A DNA stretch of 64,000 nucleotides from Bacillota bacterium (GCA_023453795.1 JAEXSP010000014.1:1-64000); one strand, 5' to 3'. Numbered from the stretch's first letter, positions 15,545-25,697 are shown. Numbers and translations: made by a program. Notes: generated from the sequence alone by a model not told the origin.

Positions 15545-18500
15545 TTGGTATCCTTCCCTTCCTTAAAATACAGATTTCTAATCGTATTTAATTCCTGCTC
15601 AAACAAACGGGTATTTTCGACAGCATTTCCAATATCTCCGCGTCTTGCAGCTAATTCGATCTGAAACCCCGCGCTTTTCAATTCGTCAGCACCGATTTGG
15701 TTGCACAGGTTTTTCAATTCATGTGCAATCGCCTCTATATTTTCACTATTGCTTCTTTTCAAACTGTCAATCAGTTTAATGTAAGCCTCTTCGATTTTTA
15801 TGATGTCCCGGGGCTGAATATAATTGATATCTTCATTACACCCCTGCACCAAAACGACATTACCATCATTATCCAACCTTACGCCGCTTACTGTCAAGTT
15901 TTTTTCGATCTCAGCCATCGTTTTTTCAATTATGTAATACAATTCCTCCATTTGTATGGGTTTCGGCAGGTATTCGTCCGCACCCAGGGCTATAAATCTT
16001 TCCCTGTCCCCTTGTAGTGCATATGCCGTAATGGCAATAATAGGAGTATGCTTTTGAGTACCTTCAATTTCTCTTATCCTCCTTGTCGCCTCCAAGCCAT
16101 CCATTTTGGGCATCTGAATATCCATAAGTATCAGATCGTATATTCCGCTCGCGTGTTTCTTTACTGCCTCGATGCCATTATTGGCAATATCCACGCAGTA
16201 ACCGTGCTTCCTCAGCATCCGTGCTATAACAGTCTGGTTAACGTTGTCATCCTCAGCAAGAAGTATTTTCATTTTTTGCACTGATTTCGTCATGACCGGC
16301 TGGAACAAAGGAGTGACTTCGCTTTTTTCTCCTTTTATAGCTTCTATCGTAAAATAGAACGTACTCCCTTTACCTTTGTCACTCTCAACCCACATTCTTC
16401 CGCCCATCATTTCTACAAGCTTCTTCGAAATTACAAGCCCCAGCCCTGCACCACCAAAATTTCTTGTTATCGAGCTGTCAACCTGGCTAAAGGTCTTAAA
16501 CAGCCTGCTTTTTTCTTCCTTGCTTACTCCTATTCCGGTATCTGAAACAGCAAAGAGAAGTTCAATTTTGTCATCTCTTTGCAACTTTTTCTTTATTGAG
16601 ACATTAACCTCTCCTCTTTCAGTAAATTTTATCGCATTTCCGATCAAATTGTTCAGAACCTGCCTCAGCCTGTTAGGATCGCCTACCAGATAATGAGGTA
16701 TGCCGGAAGATATAGTATAGCTGAATTCCAGGCTTTTTTTATCCGCAGTATGACTGTGAGCTCTTGAAACTTCCTCCAGCAAAGGCCTTATTTCATAAGT
16801 AATATTATCAATAAACAGTTTTCCTGCTTCCATCTTGGAAAAGTCAAGAATGTCGTTGATTATCCTTAGAAGCGAATTTGCACAGCCTTTTGCTATTGCA
16901 AGGTTGTCCCTTTGTTCATAGTTCAGTTCTGTCTGCATTGTAAGGTCAATCATACCCACGATTCCGTTAATAGGAGTACGTATTTCGTGGCTCATATTTG
17001 CAAGGAACTCGCTCTTGGCGCTATTTGCCGCCTCCGCCTGTTCTTTTGCCTTTGATAGTTCCAGCTCCGCAACCTTTCTCTTGGTTATGTCCTTCAATAT
17101 CAACGCAAGGCTATTCGGTGCGGGAGAGTATATCGAAATTGAAAGCCACTTATCCAATACCGGGATGTAGTGCTCATTCATTTTGAAATCCTTGAAAGTT
17201 CCATTTGCATAATGCTTTTCTATCATATTAATTATATCTGTGGCATAGTTGCCATAAACATTTGTTACAGATTTTCCCGCAAGCTTTTCCTGTGACACAT
17301 GGAACATTTGCTCAAAAACCGCATTTCCTTCAACGAACTGAAGATCAAGGAATGCTCCGCCGGCATCAAAACAGATTTTCAGAAGGCAGAAAGCATCTTT
17401 CATATTGAAGAAAAGGCTTTGGTACTTTGACTGGCTCTCGAGGATTTTTTCTTCAGCCTTCTTTCTTTCCGTGATGTCTCTGACGATTTCTATCATCATT
17501 TTCTTTCCATTCAGTTCAAATGAATGTGTATGTATTTCAATATCCTTATGACTGCCTTCTCGGCTTAAAAACTCCCCTTCAAGGGCGGCATGCTTTTGCT
17601 TGAACAGCTTATCCCTCAACTCTCTGATCTTCGAGATTTCCTTTATTTTTATAAAGTCAAGAGGCGTATTGACAAAAAACTCGTCCCTGCTGCAGCCAAA
17701 CATTCTGCAGGCAGTGTTATTAACTTCAACAAGCTTACCGCTGAGTATTCCTTTTGAGACCTCTCTGACAAATATTGCGTCCGAGGAGTTATGAAACAGC
17801 TGACGGTATTTTTCTTCACTTTCGCGCAGGGCTTCTTCGGCAATCTTCCGTTCGGTAATATCCCTTGAAATGCTTATAATAAGCCTTTTGCCCCCTATAT
17901 CAATACCCTGTGCACTGACTTCCGCTGGAAATGAACTTCCGTCCTTACGAAGGATATCGATTTCTTTGAACATTCCCGCTTCATCAGCTTTCTCGAACTC
18001 ACCCGGGTTCTCTTCATTTGCTCTCAAGCTGCTGACTTTCATGGATAGCAGCTCCTCCGCTGTATATCCGAATGCCTGAATTGCGGCATCATTGGCATCT
18101 AGGATGTTTCCCTCCGAATCAAGGAACAAAATCTGGTCGCGTGCCATCTTTGCCAATACTTCATATCTGGCTTTTCCTTCCTCCGCCGATTTTTTCTCTG
18201 TGATATCCACGCAAAAGCCCATAAATCCTATAAAGTTGCCATCTATGTCATAGATAGGCCCCCGTCTGTCATTGATCCAGCGGTACTCGCCATCTGCCCT
18301 TTTAAGTCTGTATTCTATCTCAAAGGGTTCATGCAGTTTCATTTTTTCCAGCCATTCTGTGTGCCATCTTTTTTTATCATCACTATACACCTTTAAGGGC
18401 CAAGGCGTGTCAATTTCCTCTTCCAGTGTCCTTCCGGTAAACTGAAGCCATTTCTTATTAAAATAGTCGCATTGCAGTTCTGTCCCGCACCTCCATATCA

Positions 18501-19377
18501 TGGAAGGAAAATTATCGAACATAGCCAGGTAATAGTCTCTCGAGCTGATTAATTCCTCTTCGGAGTTTTTGATTTTTGTAATATCCTCGATTACTACCAT
18601 AATATGCTTTTGGCTGTTCTCGGTAATGGGAACAAAACACAATTTGTACCACCGCCTTGACTCCTTGCCGCTTACTGACATCTGAAATTGTATTTCAAAT
18701 CCATTTAGGGACGTTTCCGATGCAATGACTTTTTTTATTGCACGCCAGATCTCACACAGCCCGCATTTTTCATTTCCCTGGCAGCCTTTTGTCAAACTGT
18801 TTACACATGATAAATAATCGCCTATTTTCTGTCTGTCAGTATTGCCGGGTCCAAGGTTCATCATTTTAATAAGTGATGGATTTACCTGTTTGACAACTGC
18901 ATTTTGGTCTACGATCATCATTCCCAGTGGATTCGATTCAAATATTTCTCTAAAGTTGTTCCGTTCGCTTCTTAACTCATCCTCCATTGCTTTGATGCAG
19001 TGTATGTCACGAAAGGTTATTACAACACCCTCTGCGATTCCTTTATCACCTTTTACAGGCGAAAAGCTTGCAGAGAGGTACTTTTTACTGCCGCCCTTGG
19101 TTATAAGCATGGAATTGTCGGGCAAGCCTGCTTTATTACCTTTCGAAAGCACAATATTAATAATGCTTTCGATTGCTACATTCGTCTGTGCATTAATAAT
19201 AGTCAGAACCTCTTCTAACAGCTTTCCGCATGCGTCCTCCTTTTTCCAGCCTGTTATTTCCTCAGCTGCCGAATTCGTGTATCTTATTACGCCGTCAACC
19301 CCGGTTATAATAATTCCGTCTCCGATACAAGCTAAAGCAGCGGTCAAAAAATCACTTTTTTGAGTATTCCGGTCCAT
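15541..19377 (-). CDS. Hybrid sensor histidine kinase: six PAS domains, HisKA, HATPase, receiver, HPt
   Basis: 1278 residues, no membrane segment, so a cytoplasmic sensor. Domains in order: six PAS units (about 5-130, 140-270, 280-395, 400-515, 520-640, 650-780), each closed by a DIT-x-R/K-K type linker; HisKA with the phospho-His in MSHEIRTPINGIVG (near 800); HATPase with NAIKFTERG and GAGLGLVISKKLVEMMGG; a receiver with LILMDIQMPKMDG (near 1085); and a C-terminal HPt with AHELKNLCNQIGA (near 1215). PAS 2 has a Cys-rich insertion (C-x8-C-x5-C-x2-C) that could hold a metal or sense redox. Multi-step phosphorelay; signal unknown. It lies 42 bases after the mcp gene. Confidence 0.93.
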   Translation of the reverse strand: MDRNTQKSDFLTAALACIGDGIIITGVDGVIRYTNSAAEEITGWKKEDACGKLLEEVLTIINAQTNVAIESIINIVLSKGNKAGLPDNSMLITKGGSKKYLSASFSPVKGDKGIAEGVVITFRDIHCIKAMEDELRSERNNFREIFESNPLGMMIVDQNAVVKQVNPSLIKMMNLGPGNTDRQKIGDYLSCVNSLTKGCQGNEKCGLCEIWRAIKKVIASETSLNGFEIQFQMSVSGKESRRWYKLCFVPITENSQKHIMVVIEDITKIKNSEEELISSRDYYLAMFDNFPSMIWRCGTELQCDYFNKKWLQFTGRTLEEEIDTPWPLKVYSDDKKRWHTEWLEKMKLHEPFEIEYRLKRADGEYRWINDRRGPIYDIDGNFIGFMGFCVDITEKKSAEEGKARYEVLAKMARDQILFLDSEGNILDANDAAIQAFGYTAEELLSMKVSSLRANEENPGEFEKADEAGMFKEIDILRKDGSSFPAEVSAQGIDIGGKRLIISISRDITERKIAEEALRESEEKYRQLFHNSSDAIFVREVSKGILSGKLVEVNNTACRMFGCSRDEFFVNTPLDFIKIKEISKIRELRDKLFKQKHAALEGEFLSREGSHKDIEIHTHSFELNGKKMMIEIVRDITERKKAEEKILESQSKYQSLFFNMKDAFCLLKICFDAGGAFLDLQFVEGNAVFEQMFHVSQEKLAGKSVTNVYGNYATDIINMIEKHYANGTFKDFKMNEHYIPVLDKWLSISIYSPAPNSLALILKDITKRKVAELELSKAKEQAEAANSAKSEFLANMSHEIRTPINGIVGMIDLTMQTELNYEQRDNLAIAKGCANSLLRIINDILDFSKMEAGKLFIDNITYEIRPLLEEVSRAHSHTADKKSLEFSYTISSGIPHYLVGDPNRLRQVLNNLIGNAIKFTERGEVNVSIKKKLQRDDKIELLFAVSDTGIGVSKEEKSRLFKTFSQVDSSITRNFGGAGLGLVISKKLVEMMGGRMWVESDKGKGSTFYFTIEAIKGEKSEVTPLFQPVMTKSVQKMKILLAEDDNVNQTVIARMLRKHGYCVDIANNGIEAVKKHASGIYDLILMDIQMPKMDGLEATRRIREIEGTQKHTPIIAITAYALQGDRERFIALGADEYLPKPIQMEELYYIIEKTMAEIEKNLTVSGVRLDNDGNVVLVQGCNEDINYIQPRDIIKIEEAYIKLIDSLKRSNSENIEAIAHELKNLCNQIGADELKSAGFQIELAARRGDIGNAVENTRLFEQELNTIRNLYFKEGKDTN

Positions 19378-19419
19378 TTCATATCACCTCGAACCAATTC
19401 AGCTATTGTTTATGATTTA

Positions 19420-22161
19420 TCAGTACTTTCCAAAATCCGCGCTGCTCAAGTCAATTTTTCTTGAATTGGCTGCAAAGGTCTTTATCGTATCGGGCGATTT
19501 CTTTTTTACCAGCATTGCCTCGGCTGTACTTGCCGCATCTGATTTATCATCCTCCATATCGATATTGGATGCACTTTTCCTTCTTAACCGGAACCTGCTT
19601 ACCATTTCTCTGAGCACTTCAGCCTGGCTGGAGAGCTCCTCGCTGGCAGCAGCACTTTCCTGAGAGGTTGCCGAGTTTGTTTGTGTTACTTCAGAAACCT
19701 GCATAATACCTTGATTGACTTGAGAAATGCCTGTTGCCTGTTCATTGGAAGCGGATGTAATACCCCCAACGAGTTCAGCCGCTCTTGCAACAACCTCAAC
19801 AATAGTATTCAGGGCTTCTGCTGTCTCATTTGCAATTTTTGTGCCAACCTCTGCTTTCTTAATCGATCCTTCAATAAGCGTCGTGGTTTCTTTGGCGGCA
19901 TTTGCCGATCTTGCAGCAAGGTTCCTTACTTCTTCGGCAACAACAGCAAACCCTTTGCCGTGCTGTCCCGCCCTTGCCGCTTCCACTGCAGCATTTAAAG
20001 CTAAAATATTTGTTTGGAATGCTATTTCATCTATAACCTTTATTATCTTGGATATGCTTGCCGAGGAGTCATTGATTTCTATCATTGCCTTCAGCATTTC
20101 CTGCATCTGTACATTTCCCCTGACGGCATCTTCTTTTGCTGTTATAGCCAATTTATTGGCATCGTTTGCATTTATCGCGCTTTGCTTGGTCTGTGCTGCA
20201 ATTTCCTCCATGGACGCAGTCAGCTCTTCGATTGAGCTTGCCTGCTCTGTTGAGCCTTGAGACAGGGCCTGTGCAGAATTTGATACCTGTCTTGACCCTG
20301 CAGCAACCTGAACCGCAGCATTGCTTATGTCGTTAAGAACATCATGAAACGATTTGATTGTAGAATTAAGAGAATCCTCTATTTTCGAATACTCACCTCT
20401 ATATACACCCTTCATACTAACCGTCAGGTTTCCTTTAGCCATTTCCTCCATAATGGCAGATGCCTCTTGAATCGGCTTGACAACAGCTTCAAGCGTCTTG
20501 TTCATACCTGCAATTATTTCCCTGTAGCCTCCTTTGAATTTATCTTCATTTCCTCTTACATTCAAATTACCGTTAACAGCCGAATCCACAAGAATCCCTA
20601 CTTCATTTATCAATTCTTGGATAGTTCTCATTGCTGTTATAATTGCAGGCAGCATTTTATCATTTTCCGTTCTTCTTCCAACCTTTTCGAAATCTTCGAG
20701 CTTGCCTGTATTTCCCCTTCCGACATCCTCCAATGCATCTTGAATGGTGAACAGCCTTGTACGGACAAGGTTAATCGAATCTGAGAATTCTTTCAGTTTC
20801 CCCTTGTATTCACCTGTCATTTCCATAGTATAATCATTTACAGACATTTTCTCCAATACCTTCATTGATTCGTTCAGTGGAGCAAGGATCACTTCAACGA
20901 GTCCGTTAAGTCCATTGATCAATGATGCCCAGTCACCGTGGAAGGGGCTTGAATTTGCTCTTTCATTCAAATTTCCCTGGTTTGCAGCTGAAATAAGCTT
21001 GTTGATTTCAAAATGTACATCTTTCAGGTTTGCCCTGAGGGCTTCTATATTTTTATTGATAAATGCCTTCTTGCCCGGGAACTTCTCCAGTTCGGCATTA
21101 AAGTTACCCTTTCCGAACTGGTCTACACAGGCCATTATTTTTTTATTGGTTTCTATGTGATCCTTCACCATGTCATTAACACCTTTGGCAAGCGATTTAT
21201 AGGCTCCATTGAATTTGCCCTCGTAAACAAACACATCGATATCTCCAAACTCATGCTGTTTCGACATGTTGTCCATTTCATAAATCAGTCCCCGGAGAGT
21301 CTCAACCACCTTCTTCATACCCTTGGACAGAACATCATTTTCACACCTTGGAGTTATTTCTACAGACAGGTCTCCCTCTGAAATCATTTCCATTGCTGAT
21401 GCACTTCTTCTGGTATTTTCAATTATGTTTTTGAAAGCTTTTACCATCTGGCCGATCTCATCTCTGGATTTGGTTTCAAGGTTTATATTGACTTCTCCCA
21501 AAGCTATTTTATTCGCTGCATCGGTCACTTCCCTGATAGGTCTGCTGATAAGTCTGCTGATAATGAAGGCAATAACTCCCCCGATTACAAGTGCAGCAAT
21601 CAAAAGAATTATGGAAACAATCAAAATCATGTTCTCAATGTCAAGAATATCAGCTATATCACTCCTTGCAGTGCTTTCCTGGTAACCTACATATGAAGTA
21701 AGCACAGATATTGCATTGCTGTTGTCTTTCTCAGCAACTGTATTTACATATTCAATAGCTGCTTTCTGTCCCTTTGTCTTATATATCTCTATCGTCTTCA
21801 TTGGATGCGGTTCATATTTTGCCAAGGCATCCTGCACCTGCTTCAGCTTCTCTCTGTTCTGAGCATGCTTGTCTAGAAATGCAAGCTTTTCTTTCACAAT
21901 TTTCGTTGCAGCATTCAGTTTATTCACATTGGTTTCGTTCCCTGTCAGCAAATAAGCCCTTGTATAAGCAGCCTGCAGCGCAGTATTCAAGGAAAGTTCC
22001 TGTGTTGCCATAAGGTTATTCAGCCTTCTATCCCGAAATTCGACAGTTTTGTTGTCAAGAGTTTTTAATCTGACATAACTGAAGCCCACAATAAAGGTCA
22101 TAATCAAAAGTATTGCTATGAAACCTGCCCATATTTTTGTTGATATCTTGTTTATACTCAT
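19420..22161 (-). CDS. Methyl-accepting chemotaxis protein with extended HAMP array
   Basis: 913 residues. TM1 at about 10-30, a helical periplasmic ligand domain (residues 32-170, four-helix-bundle type), TM2 near 175-200, then HAMP (SRPIREVTDAANKIALGEVNINLE). A long stretch of HAMP-like repeats (LAPLNESMKVLEKMSVNDYT; VKPIQEASAIMEEMAKGNLT) precedes the signalling domain, whose hairpin tip is EIAFQTNILALNAAVEAARAGQHGKGFAVVAEEVRNLA. The start at 22161 has GGAGAG 8 nt upstream; a longer reading would run into cheW. Couples to CheW/CheA encoded upstream. No CheR-docking pentapeptide at the C-terminus. Confidence 0.92.
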   Translation of the reverse strand: MSINKISTKIWAGFIAILLIMTFIVGFSYVRLKTLDNKTVEFRDRRLNNLMATQELSLNTALQAAYTRAYLLTGNETNVNKLNAATKIVKEKLAFLDKHAQNREKLKQVQDALAKYEPHPMKTIEIYKTKGQKAAIEYVNTVAEKDNSNAISVLTSYVGYQESTARSDIADILDIENMILIVSIILLIAALVIGGVIAFIISRLISRPIREVTDAANKIALGEVNINLETKSRDEIGQMVKAFKNIIENTRRSASAMEMISEGDLSVEITPRCENDVLSKGMKKVVETLRGLIYEMDNMSKQHEFGDIDVFVYEGKFNGAYKSLAKGVNDMVKDHIETNKKIMACVDQFGKGNFNAELEKFPGKKAFINKNIEALRANLKDVHFEINKLISAANQGNLNERANSSPFHGDWASLINGLNGLVEVILAPLNESMKVLEKMSVNDYTMEMTGEYKGKLKEFSDSINLVRTRLFTIQDALEDVGRGNTGKLEDFEKVGRRTENDKMLPAIITAMRTIQELINEVGILVDSAVNGNLNVRGNEDKFKGGYREIIAGMNKTLEAVVKPIQEASAIMEEMAKGNLTVSMKGVYRGEYSKIEDSLNSTIKSFHDVLNDISNAAVQVAAGSRQVSNSAQALSQGSTEQASSIEELTASMEEIAAQTKQSAINANDANKLAITAKEDAVRGNVQMQEMLKAMIEINDSSASISKIIKVIDEIAFQTNILALNAAVEAARAGQHGKGFAVVAEEVRNLAARSANAAKETTTLIEGSIKKAEVGTKIANETAEALNTIVEVVARAAELVGGITSASNEQATGISQVNQGIMQVSEVTQTNSATSQESAAASEELSSQAEVLREMVSRFRLRRKSASNIDMEDDKSDAASTAEAMLVKKKSPDTIKTFAANSRKIDLSSADFGKY

Positions 22162-22219
22162 ATTAACACTCTCCTTTTTATATACATTGAACCATTCTCT
22201 GCCACATTTTAAACTATGT

Positions 22220-22729
22220 TTACTGTTCTTGTAATTGAGGCTCCAAATTTTCCAGTCCTGCTGCTTCAACTTCGCTTAAAAGCTTCTCACAATCCAATAA
22301 AAGCTTAACCTCACTTCCCGCCTTCCCAATGCCCTTAATATACCTGCTGCCACCTCTGTTCAAATCCGGGGGTTCAACAATTTCAGACTCCGGGATAGAT
22401 ATTACCTCCGAAACGCCGTCCACAATAAGACCGATGCAAGTATTCAAAACCTCAACGATTATTATGCAGGTCCTATCGTTGTATTCACGGAATTGTTTTT
22501 TAAATCGCAGTCTTACATCCATTACCGGGATGATCTTGCCTCTCAAATTGATGATTCCCTTAATGTATTCCGGAAGCTCAGGCACTTCACTGATGGGCTG
22601 TATGCCAATAATCTCCGTTACATACCGAATCTCAATCCCATAGTTTTCACTGCCTAATGCAAAGGTAAGAAATCTGTCCTTGAGTGTGTCTTCATCCTGT
22701 TCCAGCAATTCTTTTACATCATCAGCCAT
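22220..22729 (-). CDS. cheW: CheW chemotaxis adaptor
   Basis: 169 residues, one CheW domain: FLTFALGSENYGIEIRYVTEIIG, then LPEYIKGIINLRGKIIPVMDVRLRF, and CIGLIVDGVSEVISIP. It links receptor tips to CheA. The ATG at 22729 (MADDVKELL) has GGAAGGAG 8 nt upstream; the TTG at 22747 lies in front of that SD and is rejected. Between cheA and the mcp gene. Confidence 0.95.
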   Translation of the reverse strand: MADDVKELLEQDEDTLKDRFLTFALGSENYGIEIRYVTEIIGIQPISEVPELPEYIKGIINLRGKIIPVMDVRLRFKKQFREYNDRTCIIIVEVLNTCIGLIVDGVSEVISIPESEIVEPPDLNRGGSRYIKGIGKAGSEVKLLLDCEKLLSEVEAAGLENLEPQLQEQ

Positions 22730-22788
22730 TTCATCAACTCCTTCCAAACCTATTACTTCATACTTTTTATGTATACAAGTGATTAACT

Positions 22789-24867
22789 TTATCGGTAATT
22801 CCTTGCCTGCTTTGCATTGATCAGTCCGCCGATGTCAAGAATCAGGCTTATGCTTCCGTCGCCCAGCAGCGTACAGCCTGCCAGCCCTTGTATTGTCCGC
22901 GTTTTCTTCATGTAATCAGGCAGTGTCTTTACAACCACCTGCTGTTGACTTAATAATTCATCAGTAAAAATACAGAGCGTCTTTTCATCCTGTTCCGCCA
23001 TTATAAGAATACCTTTGGTGAAATCGGTAACATCGGTTTTCACATTGTACAGCTTGTGAAGCCTCAAAATCGGATAACACTCTCCGCGCACCATTATCAT
23101 TTCGTTCCCGTCAGGATCTTCGATCAGGTCTTTGCCGTCAGGCCGGAAAGATTCTTTGATTGAGGTTGTAGGAATCGTATACCTCGAATTCCCGACCTGG
23201 ATATTCATACCGTCTATGATAGCAAGGGTAAGAGGTATCTTAAGCGTAATTGCCGTTCCCGAGCCTTTAACGCTTTCTACAAGGACAGACCCGCCTACTG
23301 CCGCAATATTTTTTGTTACAACATCCATACCCACGCCTCTGCCGCTGAATTCCGTGACCTTATCTTTTGTTGAGAAACCGGGGAGGAATATCAGATTGTA
23401 TATTTCCTTATCTGTCATCTCTTTTTCAGCCTTGATCAAAAGACCGTTTTCTCTGGCTCTTTCCAGAATTTTTTCTTTATCCAGCCCCTTGCCGTCATCT
23501 TTTATTGTAATTAAAACATCACTGCCGGCATTATCGGCTTCAATCGTAATTTTCCCTGCCTTTTGCTTTCCGGCCGCCTCCCGTTCGCGGGCAGGTTCGA
23601 TACCGTGATCTATTGAGTTTCTTACAATATGCATAAGCGGATCCGATATATGCCCAATGATGTTTTTATCCACTTCAGTCTCTTCACCGATCAGCTCCAG
23701 CTGTACTTCCTTTCCCAGCTTTCTGCTCATGTCCCTTACAATACGGTGCATTTTCTGAAAGGTCATAGAGAGCGGAACCATCCTTACCGCCATAACAATA
23801 TCCTGCAGTTCGCTTGTAATCTTGTGCAGCTGGCGTCCGGCTTTCTGGAAATTGTCAAGCTGCAGCCCCTTCAGATCAGGATTCTGTAATACCATGGCTT
23901 CTGCTATAACCATTTCACCGACAAGATCCATAAGCTTGTCCAGTTTTGCCACTCCCACACTTATAATGCTTTGTCCAAGTGCTCCGGAGCCTCCTTCACT
24001 TTCAGTCTTCTCTGCATCTTTCTCCTGCTTTACTAAACGAGGGACCTTGATCGGGCTGTCTTCCAAAATGATATTAACTGGCTTTTTAACACGTTTGAAT
24101 TCTTCATCATCTTGCAGCAAGGTAAGTTCAAGGCTTTTAAGAAATATTGTCTGATTTAAGAGTTCTTCCGTTTCCGCTTTCGATCTGCCGGTCTTGAAAT
24201 AAACGGTAAAGCCCTCATTCCTGATTATTCGGACACTTTCCTCGTTCTCAATGATATCCTCCGGAAGATAGAATACTTCTGTTGAGATTTCTTTGAGATT
24301 ATGTACGACTGTAAAGGCCCTTATATTTTCCATTTCACAGTCGTCTTCAAAAAGGATAACAGCTTTAAAGGCGTTAAGTTCATTATTTCCGGGAGAAATG
24401 TAATAATGGGACGGATTTTGTAAGACCGTCTTTTTAACGTCAGCTTCAATCAGGTTTTCCTTCTTCAGAGCATTAAGAAAAGCCTGGATGCTTTCGATTA
24501 GGGTGCAAGGATCCCCATCAGTCCTGACTCCGTTAGTGATTTTCCGGACCTCAACCTTAAAAAAATCCACTCCTCTGAGGACCAAATCCGAAAGGGCTGA
24601 GCAGTCAAGGTTTTGCAGCCTTTGCTCACGGATAAAGTAGAAGAGATCTTCTATAGAATGCGCCAGCTTTGAAATCCCGTTAAAGAGCATCATAGCAGAT
24701 GAGCCCTTAATGGTATGCATAATCCTGAAAATTTCATTAACAGACTCAGAAGAATAGCAGCCCGATTTCTCAGTCTCAAGGATACACATCTCCAATTGCT
24801 CGATATTTTGGGACGTTTCAAATATATACATGTTCAGCATGGATTCATCGGACTTTAAATCTGACAT
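22789..24867 (-). CDS. cheA: CheA chemotaxis histidine kinase
   Basis: 692 residues. P1 HPt with the phospho-His in FRIMHTIKGSSAMM (near 51), a divergent P2-like region (residues 160-300), P3 dimerisation (SVGVAKLDKLMDLVGEMVIAEAMV), P4 ATPase with DPLMHIVRNSIDHGIEPA and GRGVGMDVVTKNIAAVGG, and a P5 CheW-like regulatory domain. The ATG at 24867 follows a GGGGGG SD by 8 nt. The operon has no cheR, cheB, cheC or cheD, so adaptation enzymes, if used, are encoded elsewhere. Confidence 0.95.
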   Translation of the reverse strand: MSDLKSDESMLNMYIFETSQNIEQLEMCILETEKSGCYSSESVNEIFRIMHTIKGSSAMMLFNGISKLAHSIEDLFYFIREQRLQNLDCSALSDLVLRGVDFFKVEVRKITNGVRTDGDPCTLIESIQAFLNALKKENLIEADVKKTVLQNPSHYYISPGNNELNAFKAVILFEDDCEMENIRAFTVVHNLKEISTEVFYLPEDIIENEESVRIIRNEGFTVYFKTGRSKAETEELLNQTIFLKSLELTLLQDDEEFKRVKKPVNIILEDSPIKVPRLVKQEKDAEKTESEGGSGALGQSIISVGVAKLDKLMDLVGEMVIAEAMVLQNPDLKGLQLDNFQKAGRQLHKITSELQDIVMAVRMVPLSMTFQKMHRIVRDMSRKLGKEVQLELIGEETEVDKNIIGHISDPLMHIVRNSIDHGIEPAREREAAGKQKAGKITIEADNAGSDVLITIKDDGKGLDKEKILERARENGLLIKAEKEMTDKEIYNLIFLPGFSTKDKVTEFSGRGVGMDVVTKNIAAVGGSVLVESVKGSGTAITLKIPLTLAIIDGMNIQVGNSRYTIPTTSIKESFRPDGKDLIEDPDGNEMIMVRGECYPILRLHKLYNVKTDVTDFTKGILIMAEQDEKTLCIFTDELLSQQQVVVKTLPDYMKKTRTIQGLAGCTLLGDGSISLILDIGGLINAKQARNYR

Positions 24868-24942
24868 TAGCATTTCCCCCCATATATCCATTTATCTCTA
24901 TTTATTAAATTTACATTTATAAGATTGAAGTGTTACAAAACA

Positions 24943-25533
24943 CTAGCTGCGTGAAAAGGAAGCTAATATGGTATTTACGGTATCAAGCACTCTTTCCTTG
25001 AGTGGAAATCCATAATCCTCCATCCTCCACCTAAGTGTAATCAAACTGCTTGAACCGAGAATAATATCCGCTAAACAGCCGCTCTCAACATCGGAACATA
25101 TTTGTCCTGCAGCTTGAGCTTCTTCAACCATCTGTTTTATATTCATCCGCCTGCTCGAGAAGATCGCCTTTACTTTTTCAGCAAACTCAGGCTCGCATCT
25201 CAAAACGTCATACAACTGAGCAATCGCAGTAATAGCGGGATAATTTTCAAAGTAAGTGTAGAACATCTCCATATAGTTTATGATTGCAGCTTTCGGGCTG
25301 TCTTTCCTTAATCCGACTGCCTGTATCAAGGCATTGTCATATTGTGTGTAATGGTCAAGCACTGCATTTATTAAATCACCCTTAGACTTGAAATGGTTGA
25401 AAATTGCTGCATTGGACATTTGCTGCCTTTTTGCGACTTCTCTGATCGAGAGCCCCTGTATCCCCATTTCGTTGATCACTTCAATTGCAGTCAGTATTAA
25501 GCTTTCTTTTCTGCTAAGTATGTTATCTGCCAT
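24943..25533 (-). CDS. TetR family repressor heading the chemosensory operon
   Basis: 196 residues. N-terminal HTH: ESLILTAIEVINEMGIQGLSIREVAKRQQMSNAAIFNHFKSKGDLINAVL. The helical C-terminal ligand-binding domain is of unknown specificity. It is 75 bases upstream of cheA and starts the operon, so it probably represses itself and the chemosensory genes. The promoter is perfect consensus, with an 8-bp palindrome in the spacer as possible operator. SD GGAGG. Confidence 0.88.
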   Translation of the reverse strand: MADNILSRKESLILTAIEVINEMGIQGLSIREVAKRQQMSNAAIFNHFKSKGDLINAVLDHYTQYDNALIQAVGLRKDSPKAAIINYMEMFYTYFENYPAITAIAQLYDVLRCEPEFAEKVKAIFSSRRMNIKQMVEEAQAAGQICSDVESGCLADIILGSSSLITLRWRMEDYGFPLKERVLDTVNTILASFSRS

Positions 25534-25572
25534 TTTTTACCTCCGGTATTACCAAGCGTTCGCTCATATATT

Positions 25573-25601
25573 ATTATATTCCGGTTTACGTAACATGTCA
25601 A
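25573..25601 (-). promoter_or_regulatory. Consensus promoter of the tetR-che operon
   Basis: -35 TTGACA (25596-25601), 17-bp spacer, -10 TATAAT (25573-25578), all perfect. The spacer holds the palindrome TTACGTAA (25586-25593), a candidate TetR operator half. Confidence 0.8.
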
Positions 25602-25633
25602 ATTATTCCTCAATTGTGTTTACATAAGCCACT

Positions 25634-25670
25634 AAAAAAGGAACCGGAAGTTATCCTTCCGAATTCCTTT
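25634..25670 (-). terminator. Terminator of the phospho-signalling operon
   Basis: Minus-strand stem GGAATTCGGAAG / CTTCCGGTTCC (one bulge) with a GATAA loop and TTTTTT. It lies 28 bases after the receptor kinase stop. Confidence 0.88.
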
Positions 25671-25697
25671 AAAACATACGAAATATTACAAGTACCT

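Noticed and set aside
22162..22269. N-terminal extension of the large chemoreceptor up to 22269
   Set aside because: Would overlap cheW, has no SD, and the extension is hydrophilic and unlike chemoreceptors; the ATG at 22161 has GGAGAG at the right distance.
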